Assembly (NCBI RefSeq): GCF_020881035.1
Contig: NZ_JAJITC010000007.1
Coordinates: forward strand, 124,001-188,000
Source: Paraburkholderia translucens
GTDB taxonomy: Bacteria > Pseudomonadota > Gammaproteobacteria > Burkholderiales > Burkholderiaceae
Reading direction: 5' to 3'
Length of the DNA: 64,000 nucleotides
The position numbers and the translations under genes were made by a program. Below the pieces are notes generated by a model. The model did no database searches and was not told the origin of the DNA. It saw only the letters and a program-made list of their open reading frames with translations. Positions 27,050 through 35,844 of the stretch are shown in pieces; within the stretch, counting starts at the first letter, position 1, and every line of letters begins with the position of its first letter.

Positions 27050-27820
27050 ATGCAACATTACGGACTCGCAAACGTCTGGGCTTCGGGCGATATCGTCACG
27101 CGCGGCATTCTGAGCGTGCTCGTGATCATGTCGGTCCTGTCGTGGACGGTCATCATCGTGAAGCTGTGGCAACTGCTGCGCCTCAGGCGCGTGACCAGCC
27201 GGAGCGACGCGCGCTTCTGGAGCGCGGACCGCTTCGACGACGGGCTGCACGCTCTCGGCCACCCGGAATCGAGCGCGCATGACAACCCGCTGCTCGCGCT
27301 CGCGCTGGCGGGCCATGAAGCGGCGACGCACCACCGGCAGACGCAGCAGCATCTGCACGATCGCATCGACGTGTCGGACTGGATCACCCGGCGTCTGCAA
27401 GACACGATGGACGAGACGATCGCGCGGCTGCAAAGCGGCCTCGCGATCCTCGCGTCGATCGGCAGCACCGCGCCCTTCGTCGGGCTGTTCGGCACCGTGT
27501 GGGGCATCTACCATGCGTTGATCGTGATCGGCGAAACCGGTCAGACCTCGATCGATCATGTCGCCGGGCCGGTCGGCGAATCGCTGATCATGACGGCGTT
27601 CGGCCTTTTCGTCGCGATTCCCGCCGTGCTCGGCTACAACGGACTGACGCGCGCGAACCGCTCGCTCGTCGCGCGCCTGAAGCGTTTCGCGCACGGCCTG
27701 CATGCGTACTTCGTGACCGGCGCGCAATTGCCGTCGAGCGCCGGGCCGCAGATGCGCGTGGTGCCGCGCGGCGCCAGCGCGACGAACCCGACCCATGACG
27801 GAGACCTCGAATGGCAATGA
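27050..27820 (+). CDS. exbB: ExbB/TolQ family proton channel protein
   Basis: A 256-aa MotA/TolQ/ExbB protein with three membrane helices: ILSVLVIMSVLSWTVIIVKL, ASIGSTAPFVGLFGTVWGI and LIMTAFGLFVAIPAVLGYN. The TAPFVGLFGTVWGI motif is diagnostic. It partners ExbD and TonB. It overlaps exbD by 10 nt. Confidence 0.95.
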   Translation: MQHYGLANVWASGDIVTRGILSVLVIMSVLSWTVIIVKLWQLLRLRRVTSRSDARFWSADRFDDGLHALGHPESSAHDNPLLALALAGHEAATHHRQTQQHLHDRIDVSDWITRRLQDTMDETIARLQSGLAILASIGSTAPFVGLFGTVWGIYHALIVIGETGQTSIDHVAGPVGESLIMTAFGLFVAIPAVLGYNGLTRANRSLVARLKRFAHGLHAYFVTGAQLPSSAGPQMRVVPRGASATNPTHDGDLEWQ

Positions 27821-28233
27821 GCCCTTTCTCCGACGACGACGATCAAGGTCTGATGAACGAGATCAACATGACGCCGCTCGTCGACGTGATGCTGGTCCTG
27901 CTGATCATTTTTCTCGTCACCATTCCGGCGCTGCAGCACGCCGTCAGGATCGATCTGCCGCATGCGAGCAGTCAGCCCGAAGCGGTCAAGCCCGCGCACG
28001 TGGACGTCGCGGTGCAGGCGGACGGCACGGTCCTGTGGGACGGCCAAGCCGTGAGCGACGACGGCTTGCGCGCACGCATCGCCCAGGCTGCTCTCGCGAC
28101 GCCGCAGCCGGAACTGCATTTGCGCGCCGATCGCAAGGTGCCGTATGAGCGGGTCGCGATCGTGATGTCGGCGGCGCAGCGCGGCGGACTGACCAGGATG
28201 GGCTTCGTGACCGATCCGCAGTTGGGCAAATGA
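27811..28233 (+). CDS. exbD: ExbD/TolR family protein
   Basis: A 140-aa protein with one helix (MTPLVDVMLVLLIIFLVTIP) that carries the conserved Asp of LVDVMLVLL needed for proton use. The periplasmic part (HLRADRKVPYERVAIVMSAA) matches ExbD. Start at 27811 overlaps exbB by 10 nt; ATG 27817 is also possible. Confidence 0.95.
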   Translation: MAMSPFSDDDDQGLMNEINMTPLVDVMLVLLIIFLVTIPALQHAVRIDLPHASSQPEAVKPAHVDVAVQADGTVLWDGQAVSDDGLRARIAQAALATPQPELHLRADRKVPYERVAIVMSAAQRGGLTRMGFVTDPQLGK

Positions 28234-28307
28234 CGCGGCGCGGCGGGACTGCTGGCGGCGCTGGGCCGCTGGCAAAAACATGCCATCGAGAACGCCGGCG
28301 CGAGCGC

Positions 28308-28970
28308 CTAACTCGCCGACAGCAAGCCCGCCACGCGCTCCGACTTCGTCTGCACCGCGATATCTTTCGCCGTCATCCCCCGGTTATCCTTCAACGACCG
28401 GTTCGCGCCGCGCGCGAGCAACAACTGCACGGTCTCCGCGCGATCGTATCCGGCCGCCCACATCAGCGCGGTCAGATCGTTCTTGTAGGTGCGGTTCACG
28501 TCGATGCCGGCATCGAGCAACTGAGCGACGACCTTCGTTTGCCCCTGCCCCGCCGCGTACTCCATCGCGGTCTTGCCGACGCGATCCGTCGCGAGCGGAT
28601 CGGCGCCATGCGCGAGCAGCAGCGCGACGATTTCGTCGAAGCCGCCGTAGGCGGCGGCCATCAACGGCGTATCGCCCGGCGCGTTCGCATGCTGCACGTT
28701 CGCGCCGTGCTCGATCAGCGTGCGCGCCATCGCCGTATCGCCCTTCTTGCACGCGGTGAGGAGCGCGGTGTCGCCGATCCGGTTCATCGCATCGACCGAC
28801 GCGCCGCGCTGCAACGCCGCGACGACCGACGGCTGATCGTCGTCCTTCGCTGCCGCGAGCAGTTGGCGGTTGATGTCCCCCTGGTCCTGAGCAAGCACCG
28901 GCAAGCTGGCACCGGATACGGCGGCAAACAGAACGGCGCTCGCAAGCGGCCGAATGAACATATCTCTCAT
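28308..28970 (-). CDS. Exported ankyrin-repeat protein
   Basis: A 220-aa protein with a signal peptide (MRDMFIRPLASAVLFAAVSG, cut after VLAQ) and about five ankyrin repeats (for example GDTALLTACKKGDTAMARTL, GKTAMEYAAGQGQTKVVAQL, LTALMWAAGYDRAETVQLLL). It is the last gene of the alcohol dehydrogenase operon, 15 bp after the cytochrome. A scaffolding role in the periplasm is likely but unproven. Confidence 0.9.
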   Translation of the reverse strand: MRDMFIRPLASAVLFAAVSGASLPVLAQDQGDINRQLLAAAKDDDQPSVVAALQRGASVDAMNRIGDTALLTACKKGDTAMARTLIEHGANVQHANAPGDTPLMAAAYGGFDEIVALLLAHGADPLATDRVGKTAMEYAAGQGQTKVVAQLLDAGIDVNRTYKNDLTALMWAAGYDRAETVQLLLARGANRSLKDNRGMTAKDIAVQTKSERVAGLLSAS

Positions 28971-28985
28971 GGTGTCGTCCCCGTG

Positions 28986-29606
28986 CTACTGCAGATTGTT
29001 GATATAGGCGGCCAGATGATGAATGTCGTCGTCGGTCAGATTGCGCGTCACGCTGGTCATGTTGCCCGCATCGTTGGTACGCGTGTGCGAGCGAAAGTCC
29101 TGCAACTGCTTGACGATGTACTGATACTGCTGACCCGCGACGCGCGGAATCTCGTTCTGCCCGGAAAATCCGCCCAGGTGACACATCGTGCACAGCACCT
29201 CGGCGGCCTTCTTGCTGCCCGCCTCGATGCTCGCGCCATCCGCGTTGAACCGCACCGGCACGGGCTTCTGCGCGGCGAAATAGTCGGCGAGGTCCTGCAT
29301 GTCCTCGCTCGACAGGTTCGCCGCCATCGGCGACATGCGCGGATCGGTGCGCCGTCCCTGCTTGAAGTCCTTCAGCTCAAGGTATATGTAGCGCGCGGTC
29401 TGCCCGGCCAGAATCGGATAGTCCGGATTGGTCGAATTGCCCATCGGACCATGACAGGCCACGCATACCTGCGCTTTCGCCTTGCCCGCCTCGGCGTCGG
29501 CGCGCGCAACCGGCGGCAGCGATGCGGCGAACAAACCGCCGCACAGCAGCGCCGCCCATGCAGCGCGCGTCAACCCCGGCGCTCCCCGCAGCGCCGGCCG
29601 TCTCAT
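28986..29606 (-). CDS. Dihaem cytochrome c (c4-type)
   Basis: A 206-aa periplasmic cytochrome: signal peptide ([16 protein letters not shown]) and two haem sites, CVACH (about residue 48) and CTMCH (about residue 140), in two similar halves as in cytochrome c4. Its start overlaps the alcohol dehydrogenase stop by 4 nt (29603-29606), so it is very likely the direct electron acceptor of that enzyme. A dihaem partner differs from the single-haem XoxG/MxaG usual for methanol dehydrogenases. Confidence 0.92.
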   Translation of the reverse strand: MRRPALRGAPGLTRAAWAALLCGGLFAASLPPVARADAEAGKAKAQVCVACHGPMGNSTNPDYPILAGQTARYIYLELKDFKQGRRTDPRMSPMAANLSSEDMQDLADYFAAQKPVPVRFNADGASIEAGSKKAAEVLCTMCHLGGFSGQNEIPRVAGQQYQYIVKQLQDFRSHTRTNDAGNMTSVTRNLTDDDIHHLAAYINNLQ

Positions 29607-31336
29607 GGCACCGCGAACACGATGACGCTGTTACCGCGCTTGAAATCGAGCTGGGTGTTGCCGCCCGCCGCGACCGCGATGTACTGCTTGCCGTTCACCG
29701 TGTACGACACGGCTGGTGCGTTGACCCCCGCGCCGCACTGGAACTCCCACAGCTTCTTGCCGGTGGCGGCATCGAACGCGCGGAACAGCCCGTTGCCTTC
29801 GCCGTTGAACACGAGGCCGCCCGCCGTCGCGAGCACGCCGCCGATCAGCGGCTGCTCGGTCTTGTAGTCCCACGCGATCTTGCCGGTGTCGACGTTCACG
29901 GCCGAGAGCTTGCCCCATTGCTGCTCGGACGGAATCACCTTGAACGCGCCGCCGAGCCACAGCTTGCTGCCGCCCGGATAGGCGGCTTCCTCGACCTGAT
30001 ACGTCATCGGCTGATGCAGGTTGGCCGCATAGACGAGGCGCGTTTGCGGATCGAACGCGACCGGCGACCACTCGACGCCGCCGTTCGCGCCCGGCAACAT
30101 GCGCGCGCCGGCCGCGGTCGGCAAGGTCCACATGTTTTCCTGCGGAATCATCGCCTGCGACAAGCGGATCAGACGGCCGGTCGCGCGATCATGCACATAG
30201 ACGTGACCGGTCTTGCCCGCATGAACGATGCCGGGGATCATCTTGCCGTCGTTGTCGCGCACGTCGATCAGGACCGGCGGGCTCACCGCGTCGAGGTCCC
30301 AGACGTCGTGCGGCACGTACTGGTAGTGCCACTTGTACTTGCCGGTGTCGAGATCGATCGCGACGAGCGAGTCCGTATAGAGGTTGTCTCCCGGCCGGAT
30401 CGCGCCGTACAGGTCCGGTGACGGATTGCCGACCACGAAGTACACCGTATTCGTCTTCCGGTCGACCGCGGGAGTCATCCAGACGCCGCCGCCGAGCGTC
30501 TTGTAGAAGTCGCCGCCCTTGTCGGCCAGCTGCTTCTTCTCCGCGTCGATGTCGCGCTTCTCGTCGCGGCCGGTCGCGTCTTTCGTGGCCCACACGCCTT
30601 CCTGGCCGCTATCCGGAATCGTGTAGAAGGTCCACAGCAACTGGCCGGAATTCGCGTCGTACGCCTTCACGAAACCTCGAATGCCGTACTCGCCGCCATT
30701 CGTGCCGATCAGCACCTTGCCGTCGACGACCGCCGGCGCCATCGTTTCCGAGTAGCCCTCGTCGGGATTGGCGATCTGGCTTTGCCACAGCACGTTGCCG
30801 GTCTTCGCGTCGAGCGCGACGAGCTTGGAGTCGAGCGTGCCCATATAGAGCCGGTCGCCCGAGATCGCGACGCCGCGATTGTTGGGCCCGCAACAGAAGG
30901 TCGTGACCGGACCCATCTTGTGCTTGTAATGCCAGAACTCCTTGCCGGTCGTCGCGTCGATCGCGTACACATGATTGAACGACGTGGTGAGGAACATCAC
31001 GCCGTCCTTCACGATCGGCGCCGTTTCCATCGACTCGTTGACGGCAGTCTGGAAGATGAACGCCGGTTTGAGCTTCGCGACGTTCGTCCGGTTGATTTGC
31101 GTGCCGGGATAAAAGCGAGTCTGTGCGTACGACCCGTTCGGAAGCAGCCAGGCGTTGGTCGTGCCGCCGGCACGATCGAGCTCATCCTGGCTTACGGGCT
31201 GAAGCCTCGAGGGCACCGGCGCAGCGGTGGTGGTGGAGCTGTTCTGCACTTCGTCGGCAGCGTGCGCCACCGGCAAGCCGAAGGCGATGGCGAGCAGTGG
31301 CAGGCCCACAATTCCTTGAATACGGTTGAATGACAT
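29603..31336 (-). CDS. PQQ-dependent alcohol dehydrogenase with lanthanide-type Asp
   Basis: A 577-aa quinoprotein of the methanol/ethanol dehydrogenase family with signal peptide ([15 protein letters not shown]). Seen: the vicinal disulfide CC at 148-149 ([12 protein letters not shown]), tryptophan-docking beta-propeller repeats, Asn in [11 protein letters not shown], and the catalytic Asp347 in HDVWDLDAV with a second Asp two residues on (Asp349). In this family that second Asp marks lanthanide rather than calcium enzymes. There is no C-terminal haem domain, so it needs a separate cytochrome, encoded next. Start 31336 has AAGGAG six bases upstream. Substrate (methanol or another alcohol) cannot be fixed from sequence. 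Confidence 0.93.
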   Translation of the reverse strand: MSFNRIQGIVGLPLLAIAFGLPVAHAADEVQNSSTTTAAPVPSRLQPVSQDELDRAGGTTNAWLLPNGSYAQTRFYPGTQINRTNVAKLKPAFIFQTAVNESMETAPIVKDGVMFLTTSFNHVYAIDATTGKEFWHYKHKMGPVTTFCCGPNNRGVAISGDRLYMGTLDSKLVALDAKTGNVLWQSQIANPDEGYSETMAPAVVDGKVLIGTNGGEYGIRGFVKAYDANSGQLLWTFYTIPDSGQEGVWATKDATGRDEKRDIDAEKKQLADKGGDFYKTLGGGVWMTPAVDRKTNTVYFVVGNPSPDLYGAIRPGDNLYTDSLVAIDLDTGKYKWHYQYVPHDVWDLDAVSPPVLIDVRDNDGKMIPGIVHAGKTGHVYVHDRATGRLIRLSQAMIPQENMWTLPTAAGARMLPGANGGVEWSPVAFDPQTRLVYAANLHQPMTYQVEEAAYPGGSKLWLGGAFKVIPSEQQWGKLSAVNVDTGKIAWDYKTEQPLIGGVLATAGGLVFNGEGNGLFRAFDAATGKKLWEFQCGAGVNAPAVSYTVNGKQYIAVAAGGNTQLDFKRGNSVIVFAVP

Positions 31337-31633
31337 GAGCGTCTCCTTGCCTTTTATTGTTCCTATGAATTGCAGCGCAGGAGTGCGGCATTGATCCACG
31401 CGGACGACAGCGTGAAAAAGCACGATGGCGCAACCCTCGCAGACGGCAATAGCGTACGACTTCGAATCGTTGTCAGCTTTGTCAGGACGGGTCGGCTTCG
31501 CAGAGCGGAGAGAAGTGATGCACGGTTCCGCGGAAAACCGGCTCGATTAAGGGTAGGCGATGCGATGTGGATTTTCTAGATTAAATCTTTCAGGAGTGGG
31601 CTCACGCCGCACTCCCCCCGCGCATCGCGCTGA
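31337..31633. promoter_or_regulatory. Upstream region of the alcohol dehydrogenase operon
   Basis: About 297 bp with no gene. It contains a 10-bp palindrome TTCCGCGGAA near 31524 and, near 31593-31615, a weak hairpin (GGAGTG ... CACTCC) that may end the VOC gene transcript. No clear promoter boxes assigned. Confidence 0.35.
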
Positions 31634-32506
31634 TCAGAAACGGCCGCCCCGCGAATCGGCACCTTTCAGATAGTTCCGGTTGGTCTGTTGCGGATTCCGG
31701 TTCACGAGAGCTCGTGCGTAGAGCGGATGATGCAGGCTTCGCACTTCGTGCTCGAGCCTGAAGCAACGTTCTCCGGAGGACAGATCGAGCAGGTCGGCAA
31801 ACCGGTATTGGTGTGGTTCTTCTCCATATACAAGGCCTTTTGCATCAAGGCGCTCGTACGGCCCCGAAAAAGCAGCGGTGTAAATGGCAATGTGGTGGCC
31901 GTCGTATTCAGGAATCGGCTCCGTCGTTTCCGCATACAGCAGTTGCTGATGCGTGCCAACGTCGATCACCGCGCGGTGCAATCCATGTTGCTCTTCGATA
32001 TCGACGTTTGCGTCGAACATATCGCGGTAAAAGCGCGCGATCGGCAACGCGCTGCCGATGGGTACGTCCATCTTCACGAACGCGATGCCGAGATCGATTT
32101 CTGACCAGGGAGCCGACGCGGATCGGCTGGACGGGTCGAGACACTCGTAGCGGTTGCCCCACGGACAGGTCACTTCGATGCTGCCGGCGCGCTCCGTCCA
32201 ACCGAACCCGGTGCCGGCGAGCAGTGGCTCGACCGCGCGCAGGCGCGCCACGAGCGCTTCGAGTTCGCCGACCACGAGACCGACCGTGCCGCGCAAACGT
32301 TGCGCCGCCCCGTGCGGCAAGTGAATCTGCGAGCGGCCGATGTTGATCCACATATTGTCGACACCAGTCATCACGAACGGATCGCGCGTGAGCCCAAGGC
32401 CGGTGACGTAGAAGGCGGTCGCGAGAATCTGGTTGGGAATCTTCAGGTTGACATGCTCGAGAAAAACCAGATTGCCGGTATCGTCGTTGGCGTAGGAGTA
32501 TTCCAT
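31634..32506 (-). CDS. VOC (glyoxalase/dioxygenase) superfamily protein
   Basis: A 290-aa protein with two vicinal-oxygen-chelate modules: residues 10-130 (VFLEHVNLKIPNQILATAFY, HLPHGAAQRLRGTVGL) and 140-250 (GIAFVKMDVPIGSALPIARF, GHHIAIYTAAF). Metal-binding His/Glu positions are partly kept. Reaction unknown. It lies upstream of the alcohol dehydrogenase on the same strand but with a 297-bp gap. Confidence 0.8.
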   Translation of the reverse strand: MEYSYANDDTGNLVFLEHVNLKIPNQILATAFYVTGLGLTRDPFVMTGVDNMWINIGRSQIHLPHGAAQRLRGTVGLVVGELEALVARLRAVEPLLAGTGFGWTERAGSIEVTCPWGNRYECLDPSSRSASAPWSEIDLGIAFVKMDVPIGSALPIARFYRDMFDANVDIEEQHGLHRAVIDVGTHQQLLYAETTEPIPEYDGHHIAIYTAAFSGPYERLDAKGLVYGEEPHQYRFADLLDLSSGERCFRLEHEVRSLHHPLYARALVNRNPQQTNRNYLKGADSRGGRF

Positions 32507-32625
32507 GTGTTTGCCTTATGGATGAGCCGCGAGACGCTCAACCAATTATGCATCAACAGGGCAATCGATTTACGCGCGGATGGACGGACCTGATTGACGC
32601 GCTGATTCATGTAATGCGCGCGTCC

Positions 32626-33021
32626 CTATTTCTTGAGAACCTTCCACGTCCCATTACCCGTCTTGCAGGCGACGGGCGTCCAGCTTTGAGTCTGTCCTTT
32701 CGCGACCGCGACGAGCGTCGCGGTCCGGCAGGTCCGATCGCCGTCCTTCGTCGTATTCTGCGGCGTCACCGTGCCCGTAATCGAAACAGGGTTGCCCGTG
32801 CCCGCATTGCTCCATTCGAGCGATTCGCCATCCTGTTTGGTATCGAGGGCCTGTTGCGCCGCATTGTTGAGCGCTTTACGGTCCGCGGCACGCATGTACG
32901 TGATGGGCGTGTCTTTCAGGAAGTTCAGGTTCGTGGCATGGCACAGAACGGGACCCGCGAGCAGCGCCGCCGCGAGCCACCGCGTTAATGCGCGCGCGCC
33001 AGAATGAGATTGACGTGACAT
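32626..33021 (-). CDS. RT0821/Lpp0805-like surface protein
   Basis: A 131-aa exported protein: signal peptide (LTRWLAAALLAGPVLCHA) and a small domain with KALNNAAQQALDTKQDGESL, SITGTVTPQNTT, CRTATLV and VACKTGNGTWKVLKK, the pattern of short 17-kDa-antigen-like surface proteins. Start 33021 from GAGGAG six bases upstream. Function unknown. Confidence 0.75.
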   Translation of the reverse strand: MSRQSHSGARALTRWLAAALLAGPVLCHATNLNFLKDTPITYMRAADRKALNNAAQQALDTKQDGESLEWSNAGTGNPVSITGTVTPQNTTKDGDRTCRTATLVAVAKGQTQSWTPVACKTGNGTWKVLKK

Positions 33022-33037
33022 GGGTATCTCCTCGATA

Positions 33038-34789
33038 TCAGCTGCGCTCCGCGCCTTCCGCGTGATCGCCGATTTGCTGGAACGCGTCGACGAGGTCCGC
33101 CACGGAACTGCGCCGGCCGATATGGCCGACACGAATTTCCAGTCCTTCGGCGCGCAGCATGTCGCGCACCTCCGCATGAGCGCCGACGATCTTCATCGTG
33201 ACGCCCGCTGCCTGAAGCGTCCCCTGCAGCGCCTTGAGCATGCGCGCGCCCGCCAGATCGACGACCGGCGACGCGGACAGATCGCAGATCACGAGCCGGA
33301 CCGGCTCGGGCGCGGCGTAGATCATTCGCCGGATCGTGTCGCGCACGTGCTCGACGTTGAAGTACAGCAGCGACGCTTCGACACGCACGGCCAGCACCTG
33401 CGCAATGGTCTCGTTCTCGGCATGACGTTCGAGATCCGAGAAATAGCGCGTGCCGGGAATACGCCCCAGCATCGCGACATGCGGATGCGCGGCGCGACGG
33501 ATGATCAGCAGCATCGACACGAGCACCGCGACGATGACGCCGTTCAGGATACCCAATAACAGCACCGCCGCGAACGCCACCATGGAAATCGCGAATTCGA
33601 AGCGGCTCACGCGCCACACGTGACGCAATTCGCCGACATCGACGAGGCCCTTCACGGCCACGAGCACGATCGCCGCCAGCACGACGTTCGGCAGATTCGC
33701 GAGCAGCCCGGTGAGGAACATCAGACAGAAGCCGATCGCGACTGACGCGAATGCCAGCGCAAGCGCGCTCCGAGCGCCGGCCTTGTCGTTCACGGTCGAT
33801 TGCGAAAGCCCGCCTGCGACCGGAAAGGCCTGGAACAATCCCGCGGCCAGATTGGCCGCTCCGAGACCCAGCAATTCCTGGCGAGCGTCGATCTCGTAGC
33901 CGTGTGCCTGCGCGAGTGCGCGCGCGGCCGAGACGCTTTCGACATAGGCCAGCAACAGGCACGCGAACGCGAGCGGGACGATGCCGTCGACGTCGCGCAG
34001 GCGCAGCCCCGGCAGGTGGAATTGAGGCAAACCCCGAGGCAGCGCGCCGACGAGCGTGAATCCGCGACTCGCCAGCGGCGTGACCGACAACACGACGATC
34101 GAAGCAGCAACGACGCCGAGCGCCACCGGACGCCCCGGCAGAAACTTTTCCCCGAGCAGCAGCAACGCGATGCAAACGAGGCCGAACCCGAGCACGCTGA
34201 CGTTGGTGAGCGGAATCTGCCCCCACAGCACGGCGATCCGTTCGAAAAAAAACTCGCCGCCGCCTTTCACGCCGAACAGCTTCGGCAGCTGGGTCATCGC
34301 GATCGTCAGTGCGGCGCCCGCCTTGAAGCCGAGCAGGATCGTCTCGCTGATGAAGCTGACGAGCGAGCTCAAGCGCAGCAGCCAGCCGATCACACACATG
34401 CCGGCGATCAACACGGCCGTGAGCGCCGCGATCGAAGCCCAGCGCGCCGGGTCGCCGCCGGCCATCGTTGCGACCGTCACCCCGACGAGCATCGAGATCG
34501 CCGAGGTCGGGCCGATGGCGAGCTGGCGTGACGAGCCGAACAACGCGTAACAAAGACCGCCGACCAGATAGCCGTAGATGCCGTATTGCGGCGGCAGGCC
34601 GGCGAGCGATGCATACGCGAGCGACACCGGAATGCCGTAGGCCGCGAGCGTCACACCGGCGACCGCGTCCTTCACGAGCCATCGCGGTTGATAGCTGCGC
34701 AGCCACTGCGCGGGAGGAAAAGCGGCACGCCAGCCGCGCGCGGGCAGCGCGGTCGTTGCGAGGCCGGTAACGCTGGAAGGGTTGTTCAA
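33038..34789 (-). CDS. SulP family anion transporter with STAS domain
   Basis: A 583-aa SLC26-type transporter: the signature PVSLAYASLAGLPPQYGIYG lies near residue 55, about ten to twelve membrane helices follow, and a C-terminal STAS domain starts near residue 445 (ICDLSASPVVDLAGARML). Transports sulfate, bicarbonate or a dicarboxylate; substrate not readable. The start is TTG 34789 with GAGG upstream. Confidence 0.92.
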   Translation of the reverse strand: MNNPSSVTGLATTALPARGWRAAFPPAQWLRSYQPRWLVKDAVAGVTLAAYGIPVSLAYASLAGLPPQYGIYGYLVGGLCYALFGSSRQLAIGPTSAISMLVGVTVATMAGGDPARWASIAALTAVLIAGMCVIGWLLRLSSLVSFISETILLGFKAGAALTIAMTQLPKLFGVKGGGEFFFERIAVLWGQIPLTNVSVLGFGLVCIALLLLGEKFLPGRPVALGVVAASIVVLSVTPLASRGFTLVGALPRGLPQFHLPGLRLRDVDGIVPLAFACLLLAYVESVSAARALAQAHGYEIDARQELLGLGAANLAAGLFQAFPVAGGLSQSTVNDKAGARSALALAFASVAIGFCLMFLTGLLANLPNVVLAAIVLVAVKGLVDVGELRHVWRVSRFEFAISMVAFAAVLLLGILNGVIVAVLVSMLLIIRRAAHPHVAMLGRIPGTRYFSDLERHAENETIAQVLAVRVEASLLYFNVEHVRDTIRRMIYAAPEPVRLVICDLSASPVVDLAGARMLKALQGTLQAAGVTMKIVGAHAEVRDMLRAEGLEIRVGHIGRRSSVADLVDAFQQIGDHAEGAERS

Positions 34790-34872
34790 CGTAGTGCCTC
34801 GGCTACGGGAGCAGACTTGAGGGAAGCACGCGTACGCGGCGCGGCAATGGCTTCATGGAACACCGAAGCCGC

Positions 34873-35835
34873 TCAGAGCGGCTCCTCGACGCGCTGCCAT
34901 GTGTGATCCGGATTGAACTCGGTCAAGGGCGGCGCATGCGGGCCACGGTCCTTCTGGTAGATCACGCCGTTGTTGTTGACGAGGAAGGTCATGACACCGC
35001 TCGTGCCGTACTGTGCCGGATAAGCGACCATCGCGAAGCCCGCGATCATGTGGCCGTTGATCACATAGCTGAACGCCCCGCCCGGCGCGCTCTTGCCTTG
35101 CCGCGTCAGAATGCGGAAGTGATAGCCCCGGTAGGAGTCTCCCGCCGCGTGACCCTTCAGATATTCGGAACTGGCGGCGACGAGCGGACCGAACGGACTC
35201 TCCTCCTCGCCGCTGTTTTCGTCGGTGTGCCAGTAGAGGCCGTCCTGCTTGCCCGGCGTGCTGGCCAGTTTCTGCGCGTATTGGAGCAGACCGTCGTGGT
35301 TGCGGTCGCGCGAGGCGTATTGACGCTGCGCGTCGATGTAAGCGTGCATTACCTTGATCGCTTCGCGCTCGTTGGAGCCGATCCGTCGATTGATCAGTTC
35401 TTCTTCGCCCTGCTCCGTGGCGAAGCGCCAGCTGCCGCCCTCTTTCACGATCGGTATCGGCATCGGCCATGCCTCGTCGCCGACCAGCAGAATCCGCCGG
35501 TCCGGTCCCCCGTCGTCGAGCACGTGATAGGCTTCGAGCTCCTTGCTCGCCTTGGCCCAGTTCGCCTCGTTCTCCGCCTGATCCGGCGATACCACCAGGC
35601 TCTTGTGCTTTTCGCCGAAGATCGCGACGAGCGACGCTTCGTCGTCGGTCTTCAGCGCGCTGGACAGCGCCGCGACCGCGTCTTCCGGTGTGGCGAACGT
35701 TCGCTGCCCTTCGGCGAGCGCGGTCAACGGAACCGACAGCGCGAGCACCATCGCGCACGCGACGATTCGCGATGCCGCGACACGCCACCGCGAATCGTCG
35801 CGTGCGCGCTTTCCGGTGATGCTCTGCCCGCTCAT
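34873..35835 (-). CDS. DUF2950 exported protein
   Basis: A 320-aa protein with a signal peptide after a long basic start (VACAMVLALSVPLTALA) and the DUF2950 domain (FATPEDAVAALSSALKTDDE, YRGYHFRILTRQGKSAPGGA, GTSGVMTFLVNNNGVIYQKD). Paired with the DUF3300 gene 9 bp upstream, as in many proteobacteria. Function unknown. Confidence 0.9.
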   Translation of the reverse strand: MSGQSITGKRARDDSRWRVAASRIVACAMVLALSVPLTALAEGQRTFATPEDAVAALSSALKTDDEASLVAIFGEKHKSLVVSPDQAENEANWAKASKELEAYHVLDDGGPDRRILLVGDEAWPMPIPIVKEGGSWRFATEQGEEELINRRIGSNEREAIKVMHAYIDAQRQYASRDRNHDGLLQYAQKLASTPGKQDGLYWHTDENSGEEESPFGPLVAASSEYLKGHAAGDSYRGYHFRILTRQGKSAPGGAFSYVINGHMIAGFAMVAYPAQYGTSGVMTFLVNNNGVIYQKDRGPHAPPLTEFNPDHTWQRVEEPL

Positions 35836-35844
35836 GGTTGCTCC

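Noticed and set aside
28230..29867. 545-codon plus-strand frame
   Set aside because: Covers the ankyrin, cytochrome and dehydrogenase genes on the other strand; those have haem motifs and signal peptides.
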